A stretch of DNA of 27,274 nt. Origin: Pseudomonadota bacterium (GTDB lineage Bacteria > Pseudomonadota > Gammaproteobacteria > Burkholderiales > Burkholderiaceae). The notes under the pieces are model-generated. The model did not search any database. It was not told the origin of the DNA and worked only from the letters and a program-made list of their open reading frames with translations. The stretch is taken from the NCBI GenBank assembly GCA_021783435.1, contig JAJXUC010000037.1, positions 1-27,274 on the forward strand, read 5' to 3'. This document shows, piece after piece, positions 26,076 to 27,274 of this stretch; position 1 is the stretch's first letter, and each line of letters begins with the position of its first letter. The translations under genes and the position numbers were made by a program.

Positions 26076-27274
26076 ATGATTCCTGTTGTCGCACTGGTTG
26101 GACGACCCAATGTAGGAAAGTCCACGCTGTTCAACCGCATCACCCGTTCCCGCGATGCCTTGGTGGCCAATATTCCGGGCCTGACGCGTGACCGGCACTA
26201 TGCCAAGACCCAATGGGAAGGCCAGCCCTTCCTGGTCGTCGACACGGGCGGCTTCGAACCCGTGGTGGATACCGGCATCGTGGCCGAGATGGCCAAGCAG
26301 ACACGTCAGGCGATCGCCGAATCGGACGTGGTGGTGTTTCTCACGGATGCCCGTACGGGCCTGGCCCCGCAGGATCAGCACATCGCCGCCTATCTGCGCA
26401 GGACTGGCAAACCGGTCCTGCTGGCCGTCAATAAGGCCGAGGGCTTGCCCCCCACGGCCATGGCCGAGTTCCACGAGCTTGGATTGGGCCAGCCCCTGGC
26501 CGTGAGTGCGGCGCACGGCAGCGGGGTGGGTTCGCTGCTCGACGACATCGCCGCGCTCCTTCGGCCTGAGCCCGCGCCGGCCCATGAGGATGAGGTGGGA
26601 TCTGGCGACGCGTCCGCACCCATGCCCGAGGAGGCCGCGGTATTGGCCGCCACGACTCCGCGTGTCATCAAGCTGGCCATCGTTGGCCGGCCGAATGTGG
26701 GCAAGTCCACCTTGGTCAATGCGCTCGTGGGCGAGGAGCGCGTGATCGCGTTCGACCAGCCTGGAACGACGCGCGACGCCATCGAGGTGCCTTTCGAGCG
26801 CGATGGTGTGGAGTATGTCCTGATCGATACCGCCGGACTGCGGCGCAAGGGCAAGGTCTTCGAAACCATTGAAAAATTCTCCGTGCTCAAGACGCTCCAG
26901 GCTATTGAATCGGCGAATGTCGTGGTGCTGCTGCTGGACGCCAGCGAAGGTGTGTCCGACCAGGATGCGCATATCGCCGGCTTTGCCGTGGAGTCCGGCC
27001 GGGCCGTCGTCGTGGCGGCCAACAAATGGGACAAGGTTGACGCGTATCAACGGCAGTTGTTCACCAACAGCCTGAACGAACGCTTGCCATTTCTGAGTTT
27101 TGCCCGCCAGCACGAGATCTCCGCGCTGAGCCGCAAGGGGCTTGGCGCTGTGCTCAAGTCGGTCAATGAGGCTTACAAGGCGGCTTTTACCAAATTGTCG
27201 ACGCCTCGGCTGACCCGTGCCTTGCAGGAGGCCGTGGCTTTTCAACAGCCCCCGCGTGCCGGTACGGTACGGCC
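26076..27274 (+). CDS. der: Der (EngA), double-GTPase ribosome assembly factor, 3' end outside the window
   Basis: 399 codons are visible and the frame is still open at the window edge. Der has two GTPase domains in tandem and acts in 50S ribosomal subunit assembly. Both Walker A motifs read GRPNVGKS (residues 9-16 and about 205-212), and both G3 motifs are intact (DTGG and DTAG). The second G4 is NKWD (316-319), but the first reads NKAE (119-122) instead of NKxD. The C-terminal KH-like domain begins near the end ([12 protein letters not shown]). The start follows bamB by 91 bases without a strong ribosome binding site. [16 protein letters not shown] matches the family's N-terminus. Confidence 0.97.
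   Translation, partial: MIPVVALVGRPNVGKSTLFNRITRSRDALVANIPGLTRDRHYAKTQWEGQPFLVVDTGGFEPVVDTGIVAEMAKQTRQAIAESDVVVFLTDARTGLAPQDQHIAAYLRRTGKPVLLAVNKAEGLPPTAMAEFHELGLGQPLAVSAAHGSGVGSLLDDIAALLRPEPAPAHEDEVGSGDASAPMPEEAAVLAATTPRVIKLAIVGRPNVGKSTLVNALVGEERVIAFDQPGTTRDAIEVPFERDGVEYVLIDTAGLRRKGKVFETIEKFSVLKTLQAIESANVVVLLLDASEGVSDQDAHIAGFAVESGRAVVVAANKWDKVDAYQRQLFTNSLNERLPFLSFARQHEISALSRKGLGAVLKSVNEAYKAAFTKLSTPRLTRALQEAVAFQQPPRAGTVR

Noticed and set aside
1..27274. Mobile elements, CRISPR arrays, tRNA or rRNA genes, phage or defence genes
   Set aside because: Looked for on both strands. No transposase, integrase, repeat-spacer array, rRNA segment or convincing tRNA cloverleaf was seen.

Overview
The window reads as chromosomal DNA of a betaproteobacterium, most likely Burkholderiales. 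A Thiomonas-like genus is a guess from gene content, not a proof. Support for this comes from high GC, tightly packed genes with many stop/start overlaps, the ccoI-ccoS-ccoNOQP-ccoGH order with a nearby fnr, and the ndk-rlmN-pilW-rodZ-ispG-hisS-yfgM-bamB-der run. No mobile element, tRNA, rRNA or CRISPR array is visible. Every gene except one small membrane protein can be placed in a known family.

Layout. 1-581: 3' part of an HD-GYP domain protein. 696-3080: tex, an RNA-binding transcription accessory protein. 3124-13059: a complete cbb3-type (high-affinity, microaerobic) cytochrome c oxidase locus. It holds the copper ATPase ccoI and assembly gene ccoS, the subunits ccoN, ccoO, ccoQ and ccoP, the assembly factors ccoG and ccoH, and a small unassigned two-helix membrane protein. 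On the opposite strand follows the oxygen-sensing regulator fnr, and divergent from it a TauE/SafE-like membrane protein. 13083-15518: a Nudix hydrolase (minus strand), a 2Fe-2S/flavin NAD(P)H reductase and a zeta-class glutathione transferase. 15657-18127: scpB and rluB. 18245-27274: ndk and a compact run of housekeeping and envelope genes ending inside der.

How the genes work together. The cbb3 locus is coherent: CcoI and CcoS supply and insert copper, CcoNOP form the catalytic enzyme, CcoQ, CcoG and CcoH assist assembly and stability, and Fnr switches expression with oxygen. A perfect symmetrical FNR box (5931-5944) lies exactly 29.5 bp (centre to -10) ahead of a plausible -10 element upstream of ccoN. 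A weaker site with the same spacer bases and the same geometry lies upstream of ccoI, and a third, near-consensus site sits in the fnr leader. Together these suggest a self-contained regulatory circuit, inferred from sequence only. The last third links nucleotide supply (ndk), 23S rRNA/tRNA methylation (rlmN), type IV pilus secretin assembly (pilW), cell shape (rodZ), isoprenoid synthesis (ispG), translation (hisS), outer-membrane protein assembly (yfgM, bamB) and ribosome assembly (der). This is a common conserved order.

I did not find a convincing undescribed system. The best leads are modest: the 82-residue membrane protein inside the cbb3 locus, the possibly leaderless FNR-controlled ccoI promoter, and a duplicated 18-residue motif in the RluB tail that is held by synonymous changes.
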